Source: Camelimonas lactis
GTDB taxonomy: Bacteria > Pseudomonadota > Alphaproteobacteria > Rhizobiales > Beijerinckiaceae
Assembly: GCF_004342915.1 (NCBI RefSeq)
Contig: NZ_SLWL01000014.1
Span: 26,413-90,412 of the forward strand
DNA: 64,000 nt
Direction: 5' to 3'
Positions 1 through 9,303 of the stretch are shown here, in pieces; position 1 is the first letter of the stretch, and each line of letters opens with the position of its first letter. The notes under the pieces are model-generated. The model was not told the origin of the DNA, ran no database searches, and was given only the letters and a program-made list of their open reading frames with translations. A program made the translations under genes and the position numbers.

Positions 1-687
1 AACGTTGTCTTCATATCGGTGCTGGTGGCGAAATTGCCAGCCGAACAGGCGGAGCGGGCGCGGCGGCTGGGGCTTGGCATGGCCCTGGTGTTCCGCGTCG
101 GGCTGCTGTTCGCGCTCACCGCCATCATGAAGCTGACCTATCCGGTGCTGACCATTCTGGGCGAGGAGCTGTCATGGCGCGACATCATCCTGATCGTCGG
201 CGGCCTGTTCCTGCTCTACAAGGCGGTGCACGAAATCCACGGCGAGGTCAGCGGCGACGCCCATGAGGACGCACGCGCCGCCGCGCCGCGCGCCTTTCTG
301 GCGGCGGTGGCCCAGATCGCGGTGATCGACCTGGTGTTCTCCATCGACTCGATCGTCACCGCCATCGGCATGGCCGACGACCTGTCGATCATGATCATCG
401 CGGTGATGATCGCCGTGGCGGTGATGTATCTGGCCTCGGGCGTGGTGGCCCGCTTCATTGCCGAAAACCCCACCACCAAGGTGCTGGCCCTGTCGTTTCT
501 GATGCTGATCGGCGTGTCGCTGGTGGCGGAAGGCGGCGGCTTCCATCTGCCGCGCGGCTACATCTACTCGGCCATGGCTTTCGCCGCGGTTGTCGAGGCG
601 ATCAATGTCTGGTCGCGCCGCAATGGCAAAAAACGCGAGGCGACGCAGATGGATGAGAACGGATCCCAGTCAGGCCCGCCGGCCTGA
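1..687 (+). CDS. TerC family membrane protein, 5' end outside window
   Basis: The reading frame is open through the left window edge (first codons read NVVFISVL), so the N-terminus is missing and 228 residues are visible. The protein is largely hydrophobic with several membrane segments and a central charged loop (about codons 230-300). The acidic-serine motif DLVFSIDSI at codons 328-354 is the TerC family signature, implicated in metal ion handling or export at the inner membrane. The C-terminus is short and charged. It is not in an obvious operon: the next gene starts 215 bases downstream. The family call is firm. The substrate is unknown; TerC proteins are linked to tellurite resistance or manganese efflux, and the sequence does not decide between them. 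Confidence 0.88.
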   Translation, partial: NVVFISVLVAKLPAEQAERARRLGLGMALVFRVGLLFALTAIMKLTYPVLTILGEELSWRDIILIVGGLFLLYKAVHEIHGEVSGDAHEDARAAAPRAFLAAVAQIAVIDLVFSIDSIVTAIGMADDLSIMIIAVMIAVAVMYLASGVVARFIAENPTTKVLALSFLMLIGVSLVAEGGGFHLPRGYIYSAMAFAAVVEAINVWSRRNGKKREATQMDENGSQSGPPA

Positions 688-902
688 CCCGGGCAGCGGC
701 CTGTGGGCGCCCCCGAAACAGCCGTGCGCCAGCGTTTTCCGGGGCGCGGCCGTTTCGCGCGCACGGCGCATCCATCCACACGGGTAACCGCGGGTAACCG
801 CGCGCCCGGCCGCCGCTCGAAAGGGCTGGCGCAACGTCGCCGCGCCAGCCACATTGCGGAGCCGCACACCGTGTGGCGAAGCAGGGCAAGGGAGGACATG
901 GC

Positions 903-1880
903 ATGCCAAAGGCAATCGTGGTGCACCGGACCGGCGGGCCGGAAGTGCTGGAGCTGGAGGATTTTGATCCAGGCCTGCCAGGCCCGGGCGAGGTGCGCAT
1001 CCGCCAGATGGCCATTGGCCTGAACTTCCTCGACACCTACTATCGCAGCGGGCTCTATCCGGCGAAGACGCCGCTGATCCCGGGCGGCGAGGGCGCCGGC
1101 GAGGTCGTCGCGACAGGCGAGGGCGTCGGTGATTTCGCGCCAGGCGACCGCGTCGCCTATGTCTTTCCCCTCGGCGCCTACGCGGAGGAGCGCAACGTTC
1201 CGGCCAGCCATGTGGTGAAACTGCCCGGCGCCATCGACTTCGAGACGGCGGCGGCGGCGATGCTGAAGGGGCTCACCGCCGAATTCCTGCTGCATCGCAC
1301 CTTTCCGGTGCAGGCCGGCCAGACCATCCTGTTTCACGCCGCGGCGGGCGGCGTCGGCCTGATCGCCTGTCAGTGGGCCCGTCACCTCGGCGCCCGGGTC
1401 ATCGGCACGGTCGGTTCCGACGACAAGGTTCCGCTGGCGCTGGCCCACGGCTGCGACGAGGTAATCCAGTACCGGCGCGAGGACTTCGTCGCGCGGGTGA
1501 AGGAGATCACCGGCGGCAAAAGGTGCGCCGTGGTTTACGATGGCGTCGGCAAGGCGACGTTTCCGGGATCGCTGGACTGCCTCCAGCCATTCGGCATGTA
1601 TGTGAATTTCGGCAACGCCTCCGGCCCCGTGGAGAATGTCTCCATGGTCGACCTCGGCAATCGCGGCTCGCTCTACGCCACCCGGCCAACCCTGTTCAGC
1701 CACATCTCACGGCGGCCGGTGCTGGAGGCCATGGCGGAGAACCTGTTCAGCGCGTTGGAAAACGGCGTGATTCACGCGCCGGTCAGCGCCCGCTTCCCGC
1801 TATCGCGCGCCGCCGACGCCCACCGGGCGCTGGAAAGCCGCGCCACCACCGGCTCGGCCGTGCTGCTGCCGGACGGCTGA
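903..1880 (+). CDS. Zinc-free quinone oxidoreductase (NADPH:quinone reductase family)
   Basis: This 325-residue medium-chain dehydrogenase/reductase transfers hydride from NADPH to quinone-like or alpha,beta-unsaturated acceptors in the cytoplasm. The N-terminal catalytic fold carries GLNFLDTYYRSG and the GGEGAG motif of the quinone reductase branch. The nucleotide-binding loop AAAGGVG is at residues 146-152. No structural-zinc cysteine cluster is present, as expected for this branch. The start is set by GGAGG at 891-895, seven bases before ATG 903; the earlier ATG at 898 is out of frame. The gene stands alone, 215 bases after terC and 221 before the ftsB-like gene. The physiological acceptor cannot be told from the sequence. 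Confidence 0.9.
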   Translation: MPKAIVVHRTGGPEVLELEDFDPGLPGPGEVRIRQMAIGLNFLDTYYRSGLYPAKTPLIPGGEGAGEVVATGEGVGDFAPGDRVAYVFPLGAYAEERNVPASHVVKLPGAIDFETAAAAMLKGLTAEFLLHRTFPVQAGQTILFHAAAGGVGLIACQWARHLGARVIGTVGSDDKVPLALAHGCDEVIQYRREDFVARVKEITGGKRCAVVYDGVGKATFPGSLDCLQPFGMYVNFGNASGPVENVSMVDLGNRGSLYATRPTLFSHISRRPVLEAMAENLFSALENGVIHAPVSARFPLSRAADAHRALESRATTGSAVLLPDG

Positions 1881-2101
1881 CGCCACGCGAAACCCATGTC
1901 GTGTCAGGGGCGCGCCGCCCCTGACCCTGGCGGACTGCCGCTTCCTCCGCGCCGCCCGGATGGCCTGGTGGACAAAGGGACAGGGCTGGCGGGTTGGCGG
2001 GCTCTCGGGCGGGCTCTGACAGCCGCTTCATGGCCAGGAAAAGGCCCCGCCGCCGGAGGCCGCGCAAGCCTCTGTTTACCAATCCTGGCCCATGATGAGC
2101 C

Positions 2102-2428
2102 ATGGTCATACGCCGCCGATTCCGCGCCATTCTGCTGCCGCTCGCCCTCTACGCCGTCTCCGGCGCGGTGGTGGGATACTTCTGGATGCACGCCCACAGC
2201 GGCCAGCGCGGTCTTGAGGCCAAGCGGGAGATCAAGGGGCAGATCCTGACCCTGACGGCCGAGCTCAACACGCTGAAGGCGGAGCGCACCCATCTGGAGG
2301 ACCGGATTTCCCGCATGCGCGACGGCTCGGTCGATCGCGACCTGCTGGAGTATCTGGCCCGCAACCGCCTCGGCATGACCCACCCGGACGATCTGGTCAT
2401 CATCACGGGCGGCAATACGGACAACTGA
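2102..2428 (+). CDS. ftsB: FtsB/DivIC-like septum formation initiator
   Basis: This 108-residue bitopic protein has a short basic cytoplasmic N-terminus, one transmembrane segment (about residues 10-29) and a periplasmic helix rich in heptad-spaced leucines (about 40-75) that should form a coiled coil. The tail LLEYLARNRLGMTHPDDLVI is typical of FtsB. FtsB forms the FtsQLB divisome complex that licenses septal wall synthesis. In many Hyphomicrobiales the gene sits just upstream of pdhA, as here, although 814 bases separate them. The symbol rests on the architecture and this context. Confidence 0.85.
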   Translation: MVIRRRFRAILLPLALYAVSGAVVGYFWMHAHSGQRGLEAKREIKGQILTLTAELNTLKAERTHLEDRISRMRDGSVDRDLLEYLARNRLGMTHPDDLVIITGGNTDN

Positions 2429-3242
2429 GACAGGGCAAACGCCTGTCGCCAGTCCTGATCCGGTATCTCGCGGGCTGCGCCGCCGCGATTCTCCAGAACC
2501 GGCCATGACAGACATCTCCGGTCCACGAACCCGCCTTCGCCTGACGTCGCCAGCCGGCCCAGCGGCGGCGGCTCGCCAATGGAAGCGGGCGAAACGCTGC
2601 GCCGGCTCCCACATGCTGGCGGCCTTGCGGACCACGAGCCTGAAGCAGTGGACCGGGCCAGAGGCGCCCAGGCCAACGCGCGTGCATCTGCGCATAACCG
2701 CAGCCAGAGAAGGCGTCGCGAAGTGACTTTCCGCGACAGCGCGGGCGCCAGCTTCACCCTTCGCTGTCTGCCGCCGCCGCCGGGGCAGGAATTCTCTGTC
2801 AAGCCGCCGGATTGACGTCCGGTACGGATCAGTTGAACCTGCTGGCCGTGTCGCGACGGCGAGTCAGCGATCCGCGCGCCCTTTTTCTGGTGGATCATCC
2901 CGCCCGCGCCCACAAATGAGGATTTGCGTCGGAGCCCGGCGCGATTTCCTTGGCTTGCGCTCGCATCATATTAAACTTTAGTATAATGCGAACACGACGC
3001 CCGAACCGGAAGCGCCCCATCGCATCCGGTTTTGGTGAAGCCCGAGTGGCGCTTGAGCTTTGCAGGTCGCGGATGCATCAGCATGTTCGCGATCTGGTAT
3101 GAAGGTCCGGGATTTGGCTTCACAGAAGCCAGACGCCGCCCCGATCAATGCCTGGGCCCGGCGACGCAGACCCTGAAAAAAGGGACGCGCCGGAGCGGAC
3201 AGGGGACGGCGGCCAGGCGTCGCCGGTTAACCAGAGGCCGTA
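2429..3242. other. Intergenic region before pdhA, no convincing gene
   Basis: These 814 bases hold only GC-rich open frames without good ribosome binding sites or family features. The notable part is a local AT-rich stretch at 2967-2988 with an exact TATAAT hexamer. It probably carries the promoter of the pyruvate dehydrogenase cluster and a long leader. Confidence 0.6.
2955..2987 (+). promoter_or_regulatory. Candidate pdhA promoter with perfect -10 box
   Basis: TATAAT at 2982-2987 matches the sigma-70 -10 consensus exactly, in an AT-rich island within GC-rich DNA. The best upstream hexamer is TTGCGC at 2955-2960, but the 21-base spacing is too long, so the -35 is uncertain. TTAA-N7-TATA (2971-2985) is one base off the CtrA-type TTAA-N7-TTAA pattern. 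Confidence 0.35.
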
Positions 3243-4373
3243 ATGACGAAGAAACCCGCTTCCGCCAGTTCTTCCGCAAACGCGACCGCCGCCCGGTCCA
3301 CCGCCCGAACCAGAGGCGGACGACGGGCTCCCGCCGCCGCCCGCAAGACCGCCGATCCTGAGGCGGCGGAGATCAAGGCGGCGGCGCCTCCGGCTCTCAG
3401 CCGCGACGAGGAGCTGGACGCCTATCGCATCATGTTGCTGATCCGCCGTTTCGAGGAGAAGGCGGGCCAGATGTACGGCATGGGCCTCATCGGCGGCTTC
3501 TGCCATCTCTACATCGGCCAGGAGGCGGTCGTCGTCGGCATGCACATGGCGACAAAAGAGGGCGACCAGAATATCACCGGCTACCGCGACCACGGCCACA
3601 TGCTGGTCATGGGCATGGACCCCAAGGGGGTGATGGCGGAGCTGACGGGGCGCAGGGGCGGCTATTCCAAAGGGAAAGGCGGCTCCATGCACATGTTCTC
3701 GACGGAGAAGAAATTTTACGGCGGTCACGGCATCGTCGGCGCCCAGGTGCCGATCGGCGCCGGCATCGCCTTCGCCAACCGTTACAAGAACAATGACGCC
3801 GTCTGCCTCGCCTATTTCGGCGACGGCGCCGCCAACCAGGGCCAGGTCTACGAGACCTTCAACATGGCGGAGCTCTGGAAGCTCCCGGTGGTGTTCATCA
3901 TCGAAAACAACCGTTACGCCATGGGCACCTCCGTGAACCGCGCCTCGGCCCAGACTGATTTCTCGAAACGCGGCGCCTCGTTCAACATTCCCGGCGAGCA
4001 GGTTGACGGCATGGACATCCGCGCCGTGAAAGAGGCCGGCGAACGGGCGATCGCCTGGGCCCGCGACGGCAAGGGGCCGTATATCCTCGAAATGCAGACC
4101 TACCGCTATCGCGGCCACTCCATGTCCGATCCGGCCAAATACCGGACCCGCGACGAGGTCGAGAAGATGCGGACCGAGCATGACGCCATCGAGCAGACGC
4201 GCCAGCGGCTGCTGGGCGAGCACGGCGTCTCCGGGGACGACCTGAAGAAAATCGACGCTGACATCCGGCGCATCGTCAACGAGGCCGCCGATTTCGCCAC
4301 CCACGATCCGGAGCCGGATCCGTCCGAACTGTGGACCGACGTGACCTTGCCTCACGACGGCCCGCGCGCCTGA
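3243..4373 (+). CDS. pdhA: Pyruvate dehydrogenase E1 component, alpha subunit
   Basis: This 376-residue subunit pairs with the next gene product to form the thiamine-diphosphate E1, which decarboxylates pyruvate and acetylates the lipoyl arm of E2. The first ~45 residues are a low-complexity Ala/Arg/Thr/Ser tail, common in alphaproteobacterial E1 alpha. The ThDP/magnesium motif begins GDG at residues 193-195 and closes at ENN 221-223. The phosphorylation-loop-like YRYRGHSMSDPAKYRTRDE lies near residue 290. ATG 3243 has AGAGG about eight bases upstream. It leads the cluster pdhA-pdhB-pdhC-lpd on one strand with 63-, 12- and 69-base gaps, so co-transcription is likely. Confidence 0.97.
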   Translation: MTKKPASASSSANATAARSTARTRGGRRAPAAARKTADPEAAEIKAAAPPALSRDEELDAYRIMLLIRRFEEKAGQMYGMGLIGGFCHLYIGQEAVVVGMHMATKEGDQNITGYRDHGHMLVMGMDPKGVMAELTGRRGGYSKGKGGSMHMFSTEKKFYGGHGIVGAQVPIGAGIAFANRYKNNDAVCLAYFGDGAANQGQVYETFNMAELWKLPVVFIIENNRYAMGTSVNRASAQTDFSKRGASFNIPGEQVDGMDIRAVKEAGERAIAWARDGKGPYILEMQTYRYRGHSMSDPAKYRTRDEVEKMRTEHDAIEQTRQRLLGEHGVSGDDLKKIDADIRRIVNEAADFATHDPEPDPSELWTDVTLPHDGPRA

Positions 4374-4436
4374 GACGAGCAGCGGCCGCCTCCCGGTATG
4401 GCGGCTCCCGGCAGCCCATTTGATCGAGCCAGACAC

Positions 4437-5843
4437 ATGCCCACAGACGTATTGATGCCAGCGTTGTCCCCCACGATGGAAGAAGGCAAGCTGAGCCGTT
4501 GGCTGAAGAAGGAAGGCGACGCCGTCCGCTCGGGCGACGTCATCGCCGAGATTGAAACCGACAAGGCCACCATGGAAGTGGAGGCGGTCGATGAGGGCGT
4601 GCTGGCCAGGATCCTGGTGCCGGAAGGCGCCGAAGGCGTGAAGGTCAACACTCCCATCGCCGTCATCGCCGCCGAGGGGGAGGATGCGTCCGCCGCGGCG
4701 AAACAGGCGGCAACCGCGAAAGCGGAAGCGCCGGCCAACGCCGGGAGCGCGGAAGCCGCGAAGCCCGACGCCGCCGAAGCTGAAGCGCCCGGGAGCGATG
4801 TGGTGCCGCGCCGCCCGGCCGAGCCGGTTCAGGCGGAAACCGAACTGCCGGAGGGGGTGAAAACCGTCACCATCACGGTGCGCGAGGCCCTGCGCGACGC
4901 CATGGCCGAGGAAATGCGGCTGAACGAAAACGTCTTCGTCATGGGCGAAGAGGTGGCGGAATACCAGGGCGCCTACAAGGTGACCCAGGGCCTGTTGCAG
5001 GAATTCGGCGCGCGGCGCGTGGTCGACACGCCGATCACCGAGCACGGCTTCGCCGGCCTCGGCGTCGGCGCCGCCTTCGCCGGCCTGCGGCCCATCGTCG
5101 AGTTCATGACCTTCAACTTCGCCATGCAGGCGATTGACCACATCATCAATTCGGCGGCCAAGACCCTGTACATGTCAGGCGGCCAGATTTCCTGCCCGAT
5201 CGTTTTCCGTGGCCCCAACGGCGCGGCGGCGCGCGTCGCCGCCCAGCACAGCCAGGACTACAGCTCCTGGTACAGCCACGTGCCTGGCCTGACGGTGATC
5301 GCCCCCTTCACGGCGGCCGACGCCAAGGGCCTGCTCAAGGCGGCGATCCGCAGCCCCAATCCGGTCGTGTTCCTTGAAAACGAGATTCTCTACGGCCAGT
5401 CGTTCCCGGTGCCGGACGTCGAGGACTGGATCGTGCCGATCGGCAAGGCGCGCATCGCCCGCCCGGGCGAACATGTCACCATCGTCGCCTGGTCACACGC
5501 CATGATTTACGCCCTGGAGGCCGCTGAAACCCTGGCCGGAGACGGCATTGAGGCGGAAGTCATCGACCTGCGCACCCTGCGCCCGCTCGACGCCGAAACC
5601 ATCGTGACTTCGGTGCGCAAGACCGGCCGCTGCGTGGTGGTGGAGGAGGGCTGGCCCCAGGCCGGCATGGGGGCGGAAATCTCCGCCCGCATCATGGAAG
5701 AGGCGTTCGACTACCTTGACGCCCCGGTGGCGCGCGTTTCCGGCAAGGACGTGCCGATGCCCTACGCCGCCAACCTGGAAAAGCTCGCCCTGCCGTCCGC
5801 TGCGGAGGTCGTCGAAGCGGCCCGCGCTGTCTGCTATCGCTGA
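4437..5843 (+). CDS. pdhB: Pyruvate dehydrogenase E1 component, beta subunit with N-terminal lipoyl domain
   Basis: This 468-residue protein has an N-terminal lipoyl domain (about 1-78, lipoyl-lysine K43 in [11 protein letters not shown]), an Ala/Glu/Pro-rich linker (about 79-135) and the transketolase-type E1 beta body with its C-terminal domain. An extra lipoyl domain on E1 beta is a known alphaproteobacterial arrangement. ATG 4437 begins [17 protein letters not shown], the conserved lipoyl-domain start, so it is preferred over an in-frame ATG at 4398. The DNA of the lipoyl domain is nearly identical to that of pdhC. The product works with PdhA as the E1 heterotetramer. The stop is 12 bases before pdhC. 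Confidence 0.96.
   Translation: MPTDVLMPALSPTMEEGKLSRWLKKEGDAVRSGDVIAEIETDKATMEVEAVDEGVLARILVPEGAEGVKVNTPIAVIAAEGEDASAAAKQAATAKAEAPANAGSAEAAKPDAAEAEAPGSDVVPRRPAEPVQAETELPEGVKTVTITVREALRDAMAEEMRLNENVFVMGEEVAEYQGAYKVTQGLLQEFGARRVVDTPITEHGFAGLGVGAAFAGLRPIVEFMTFNFAMQAIDHIINSAAKTLYMSGGQISCPIVFRGPNGAAARVAAQHSQDYSSWYSHVPGLTVIAPFTAADAKGLLKAAIRSPNPVVFLENEILYGQSFPVPDVEDWIVPIGKARIARPGEHVTIVAWSHAMIYALEAAETLAGDGIEAEVIDLRTLRPLDAETIVTSVRKTGRCVVVEEGWPQAGMGAEISARIMEEAFDYLDAPVARVSGKDVPMPYAANLEKLALPSAAEVVEAARAVCYR
4473..4606 (+). repeat. Lipoyl-domain DNA repeat, copy 1 (in pdhB)
   Basis: These 134 bases match 5892-6025 in pdhC at about 127 of 134 positions by eye. All but one mismatch are synonymous; the exception changes Glu to Lys. 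Similarity falls off on both sides. Confidence 0.8.
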
Positions 5844-5855
5844 GGAGGCCTGCGC

Positions 5856-7211
5856 ATGCCGACCAATGTCCTGATGCCCGCGCTCTCGCCGACGATGGAA
5901 AAAGGCAAGCTGAGCCGCTGGCTGAAGAAGGAAGGCGACGCCGTCCGTTCCGGCGACGTCATCGCCGAGATCGAGACCGACAAGGCCACCATGGAGGTGG
6001 AGGCGGTCGATGAGGGCGTGCTGGCGAAAATTCTCGTCGCCGAAGGCACGGAAGACGTGCCGGTGAACGATGTCATCGCCATTATCGCGGAAGAGGGTGA
6101 GGACGTGGCCGCCGCGCCAAAGGCGCCGGAGCAGAAGGCGAAAGCGCCGGAGAGCGCGAAGGCCGGAGAGCAGGGCAAGGCTGAGAAGCAGGCCGATCAA
6201 CCCGCCGCCGCGAAGCAGTCAGCGGCTGCGCCCACCAGGACGGCGCCTGCCGGCGCGGACCAACCAGCTCCAGGCCACGACGGCAAGCGCGTTTTCGCCT
6301 CGCCGCTGGCCCGCCGCCTCGCGAAGGAGGCGGGCCTCGATCTCGCTGGCCTGACGGGGTCCGGTCCGCGTGGCCGCATCGTCGAACGTGACGTGCTGGA
6401 GGCGAAGCAGGCAGGCGGCGCGCGACCTGCGGCGTCCACAACCGCCGCGGCGCCGGCCTTGGCGGGCGGGCCCGATGGAGCGGCGGTGCGCGCCATGTTC
6501 GCGCCGGACAGCTTCGAGGAAATCCCCCTCGACGGCATGCGCAAGACCATTGCGCGCCGGCTGGTCGAATCCAAACAGAGCGTGCCGCATTTCTATCTGA
6601 CGGTGGATTGCGAGATCGACGCGCTGCTGGCCCTGCGCGCCGACATCAATGGCGCGGCTCCGAAGGGAGAGGATGGCAAGCCGGCCTGGAAGGTCTCGGT
6701 CAACGACCTGGTGGTGAAGGCCTTCGCCGCCGCCCTGCGCCGCACGCCGGACGCCAACGTCTCCTTCGCGGGCGACGCCATCCTGCGCCACAAAACGGTG
6801 GACGTGGGCGTGGCGGTGTCGATCCCGGGCGGCCTGCTGACGCCGGTGATCCGCAACGCCGACGCCAAGAGCATTTCCGTGATTTCGCAGGAGGTGCGCG
6901 ATCTGGCGGCGCGGGCGCAGAACCGTCGCCTGAAGCCGGAGGAATACACCGGCGGCGCGGCGGCGGTGTCGAACCTCGGCATGTACGGCGTGCGCGAGTT
7001 CGCCGCTGTCATCAATCCGCCGCACGCCACCATCCTGGCGGTGGGCGAGGGCCAGCAGCGCGTCATTGTCCGCGACGGCCAGCCGGCGGTGGCGACGATG
7101 ATGACGGTGACCCTGTCGGTGGATCACCGCGCCGTTGACGGCGTGCTGGGCGCGCAACTGTTGCAGGCGTTCCGGGCGCTGGTCGAGAAACCGGCGGCCA
7201 TTCTGGCGTGA
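5856..7211 (+). CDS. pdhC: Dihydrolipoamide acetyltransferase, E2 of pyruvate dehydrogenase
   Basis: This 451-residue E2 core carries one lipoyl domain (about 1-78, lipoyl-lysine K43), a Lys/Ala/Pro-rich flexible linker, a peripheral-subunit-binding domain (about 145-180, FASPLARRLAKEAG...GSGPRGRI) and the catalytic acyltransferase domain (about 215-451). The active-site motif DHRAVDG contains H424. It moves the acetyl group from the lipoyl arm to CoA and holds E1 and E3. GAGGAGG at 5842-5848 precedes ATG 5856, and the gene follows pdhB after 12 bases, so translational coupling is likely. The single lipoyl domain fits a complex in which E1 beta supplies another. Confidence 0.97.
   Translation: MPTNVLMPALSPTMEKGKLSRWLKKEGDAVRSGDVIAEIETDKATMEVEAVDEGVLAKILVAEGTEDVPVNDVIAIIAEEGEDVAAAPKAPEQKAKAPESAKAGEQGKAEKQADQPAAAKQSAAAPTRTAPAGADQPAPGHDGKRVFASPLARRLAKEAGLDLAGLTGSGPRGRIVERDVLEAKQAGGARPAASTTAAAPALAGGPDGAAVRAMFAPDSFEEIPLDGMRKTIARRLVESKQSVPHFYLTVDCEIDALLALRADINGAAPKGEDGKPAWKVSVNDLVVKAFAAALRRTPDANVSFAGDAILRHKTVDVGVAVSIPGGLLTPVIRNADAKSISVISQEVRDLAARAQNRRLKPEEYTGGAAAVSNLGMYGVREFAAVINPPHATILAVGEGQQRVIVRDGQPAVATMMTVTLSVDHRAVDGVLGAQLLQAFRALVEKPAAILA
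5892..6025 (+). repeat. Lipoyl-domain DNA repeat, copy 2 (in pdhC)
   Basis: Partner of 4473-4606, offset 1419 bases. The near identity covers the core of the lipoyl domain only, which suggests gene conversion or a recent domain duplication. Confidence 0.8.
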
Positions 7212-7280
7212 GATTGCGGCCGGATCCCTGATCCGGCCTTTCCGCCTGCGGGCGCGAGCATCCGGCGTGAAAGCGAAACC

Positions 7281-8735
7281 ATGGCAGAAACTTACGACAT
7301 CATCGTCATTGGCTCCGGCCCGGGCGGCTACGTCACGGCGATCCGGGCGGCGCAGCTGGGCTTCCGCACCGCCATTGTCGAGCGCGAGCATCTGGGCGGC
7401 ATCTGCCTGAACTGGGGCTGCATCCCCACCAAGGCATTGCTGCGCTCGGCCGAAATCCATCACTACATGGAGCGGGCGGAGGATTATGGCCTGAGCGCCG
7501 GCAAGCCCGGTTTCGACATCGGCAAGATCGTCGCCCGTTCGCGCGGCGTCTCGCGCCAGCTCAACACGGGCGTGGGCTTCCTGCTGAAAAAGAACAAGGT
7601 CGATGTCATCTGGGGCGAGGCGACGCTCACCCGCGCCGCCGCCAGCGGCAAGCCGGCGGCCATCACCGTCAAACCCACGCAGAAGAAGGCCATGCAGCCG
7701 CAGCCGCCGGAGCCGAAAGGCGTGTCCGGCCCGGGTGAATACGAAGCGAAGCACGTCATCCTCGCCACCGGCGCGCGCCCACGGGTGCTGCCGGGCCAGG
7801 AGCCGGACGGCAAGCTGGTCTGGACCTATTTCGAGGCCATGGTGCCGCCCGTGCTGCCGAAATCGCTGCTGGTCATCGGCTCCGGCGCCATAGGCATCGA
7901 ATTCGCCTCGTTCTACCGCGCCTTCGGAACCGAGGTGACCGTCGTCGAAGTGCTGCCGCAGATCCTGCCGGTGGAGGATGCCGAGATTGCCGCGCTGGCG
8001 CGCAAGCGGCTGGAAAAGCGCGGGATAAAATTCCTGACGGGAGCGAAAGTCACCGGCCTCGACCGCAGGAAGGACAGCGTCATCGCCACCATCGACGATG
8101 GCAGGACGCAGCAGAAAATCGAGGTCTCCCGTGTGCTCGCCGCGGTTGGCGTCGTCGGCAATATCGAGAATTTGGGCCTGGAGAAGCTGGGCGTGAAGAC
8201 CGAGCGGGGCTGCGTCGTCACCGACGGTCTCGGTCGCACCAATGTGCCCGGCGTTTACGCCATCGGCGACGTCGCCGGCCCGCCGATGCTGGCGCACAAG
8301 GCCGAGCATGAGGGCGTGCTGTGCGTGGAAGCCATCAAGGGCCTGCCGGCTCACGCCATGGAGAAAACCCGGATTCCAGGCTGCACCTATTGCGATCCGC
8401 AGGTGGCCTCCGTCGGCCTCACCGAGGCGAAGGCAAAGGAAGCCGGCCATGACATCCGCGTTGGCCGCTTCCCGTTCATCGGCAATGGCAAGGCCATCGC
8501 GCTGGGCGAGCCGGAGGGGCTGGTCAAAACCATTTTCGAGAAATCCACCGGCAAGCTGCTGGGCGCGCATATGGTTGGCGCCGAGGTGACGGAACTGATT
8601 CACAGTTTCGTCGTCGCCATGAATCTGGAGACGACGGAGGAGGACCTGATCGCCTCGGTGTTCCCGCATCCGACCCTGTCCGAAACCATCCACGAAAGCG
8701 TGCTCGACGCCTGGGGGCGGGCGATCCACATCTGA
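7281..8735 (+). CDS. lpd: Dihydrolipoamide dehydrogenase, E3 of pyruvate dehydrogenase
   Basis: This 484-residue FAD disulfide oxidoreductase reoxidises the dihydrolipoyl arm and passes electrons to NAD. It shows an N-terminal FAD-binding GSGPGGYVTAIRAAQLG, the redox-active pair C42 and C47 in CLNWGC, the NAD-binding GSGAIGIEFASFYRAFG, and the C-terminal HPTLSETIHESV that supplies the catalytic His-Glu dyad across the dimer. A Pro/Gln/Lys-rich insertion (about residues 130-150) lies just before ATGARPRVLPG. It is the last clear gene of the pdh operon, 69 bases after pdhC, and is therefore the complex-dedicated copy; other Lpd copies may exist elsewhere. Confidence 0.97.
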   Translation: MAETYDIIVIGSGPGGYVTAIRAAQLGFRTAIVEREHLGGICLNWGCIPTKALLRSAEIHHYMERAEDYGLSAGKPGFDIGKIVARSRGVSRQLNTGVGFLLKKNKVDVIWGEATLTRAAASGKPAAITVKPTQKKAMQPQPPEPKGVSGPGEYEAKHVILATGARPRVLPGQEPDGKLVWTYFEAMVPPVLPKSLLVIGSGAIGIEFASFYRAFGTEVTVVEVLPQILPVEDAEIAALARKRLEKRGIKFLTGAKVTGLDRRKDSVIATIDDGRTQQKIEVSRVLAAVGVVGNIENLGLEKLGVKTERGCVVTDGLGRTNVPGVYAIGDVAGPPMLAHKAEHEGVLCVEAIKGLPAHAMEKTRIPGCTYCDPQVASVGLTEAKAKEAGHDIRVGRFPFIGNGKAIALGEPEGLVKTIFEKSTGKLLGAHMVGAEVTELIHSFVVAMNLETTEEDLIASVFPHPTLSETIHESVLDAWGRAIHI

Positions 8736-8939
8736 CGGGGCGATCCGGGGGCCTGCGGCGGCTCCGTGCTGTGGCCTGGCGGGCGCGTCCCGTTCAAATC
8801 TCGCGCAAGACCCGGCTTGCGACTTGAACGCCGGGCCCGCCGGGGTTCTGCTCGGGATTGTCGGCCGTTCAGGCGATTCCGCCCGGTACGGAAGCCGGGC
8901 CACGTCGGGGAACGAAAGCGTTCCGAACAGGAGAGCAGC

Positions 8940-9221
8940 ATGGAAACACAGGTCTATGGCGCCCTCGGGCAACCTGGCGTGGGCTTCATCATGGCGATTA
9001 TCGTCGGCGCGCTCGCGGGCTGGATCGCCGAGAAGGTCACCAACGCCAACATGGGGTTCTTCTCGAACATCCTGATGGGCATTATCGGCGGCGTGGTTGG
9101 CAATTTCCTTGCGCGCCAGCTCGGCATGATGGTCTACGGCTTCTGGGCCAATCTGGTATCGGCCATCGTCGGCGCGGTGATCATTATCTGGGCCTACCGC
9201 GCCATTCGCGGGCAGTCATAA
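8940..9221 (+). CDS. GlsB/YeaQ/YmgE family small membrane protein
   Basis: This 93-residue protein has three predicted membrane segments: GFIMAIIVGALAGWIAEKV, a glycine-rich GFFSNILMGIIGGVVGNFL and a C-terminal hydrophobic stretch ending at AYRAIRG. The Gly-rich pattern GALAGWIA...GIIGGVVGN is the signature of the family often annotated as transglycosylase-associated or general stress proteins. ATG 8940 has GGAGAG (8930-8935) just upstream. It lies 204 bases after lpd and 263 before lipA, so it may be transcribed separately. No biochemical function is established for the family. Confidence 0.85.
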   Translation: METQVYGALGQPGVGFIMAIIVGALAGWIAEKVTNANMGFFSNILMGIIGGVVGNFLARQLGMMVYGFWANLVSAIVGAVIIIWAYRAIRGQS

Positions 9222-9276
9222 CCGCCCCACAAGCCCGGCGGCGGTTGAAACGCCCCGCCGCCAGGGCCAGATGAGA

Positions 9277-9303
9277 GCATCGACGCCATAAAAACGTCGA
9301 TGC
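9277..9303. other. Inverted repeat in the lipA leader
   Basis: A perfect 9-base stem, GCATCGACG (9277-9285) and CGTCGATGC (9295-9303), encloses a 9-base A-rich loop. No T-tract follows, so it is not a classical terminator. It could be an operator or a leader hairpin for lipA. Confidence 0.4.

Noticed and set aside
6219..8972. A 917-codon open frame on the minus strand opposite pdhC and lpd
   Set aside because: It is antisense to two certain genes, His/Arg/Gly-rich without any domain pattern, and is the usual by-product of GC-rich third codon positions. The same holds for long minus-strand frames at 3120-5141, 41409-43838 and 12730-14274 and the plus-strand frame at 27807-29429.
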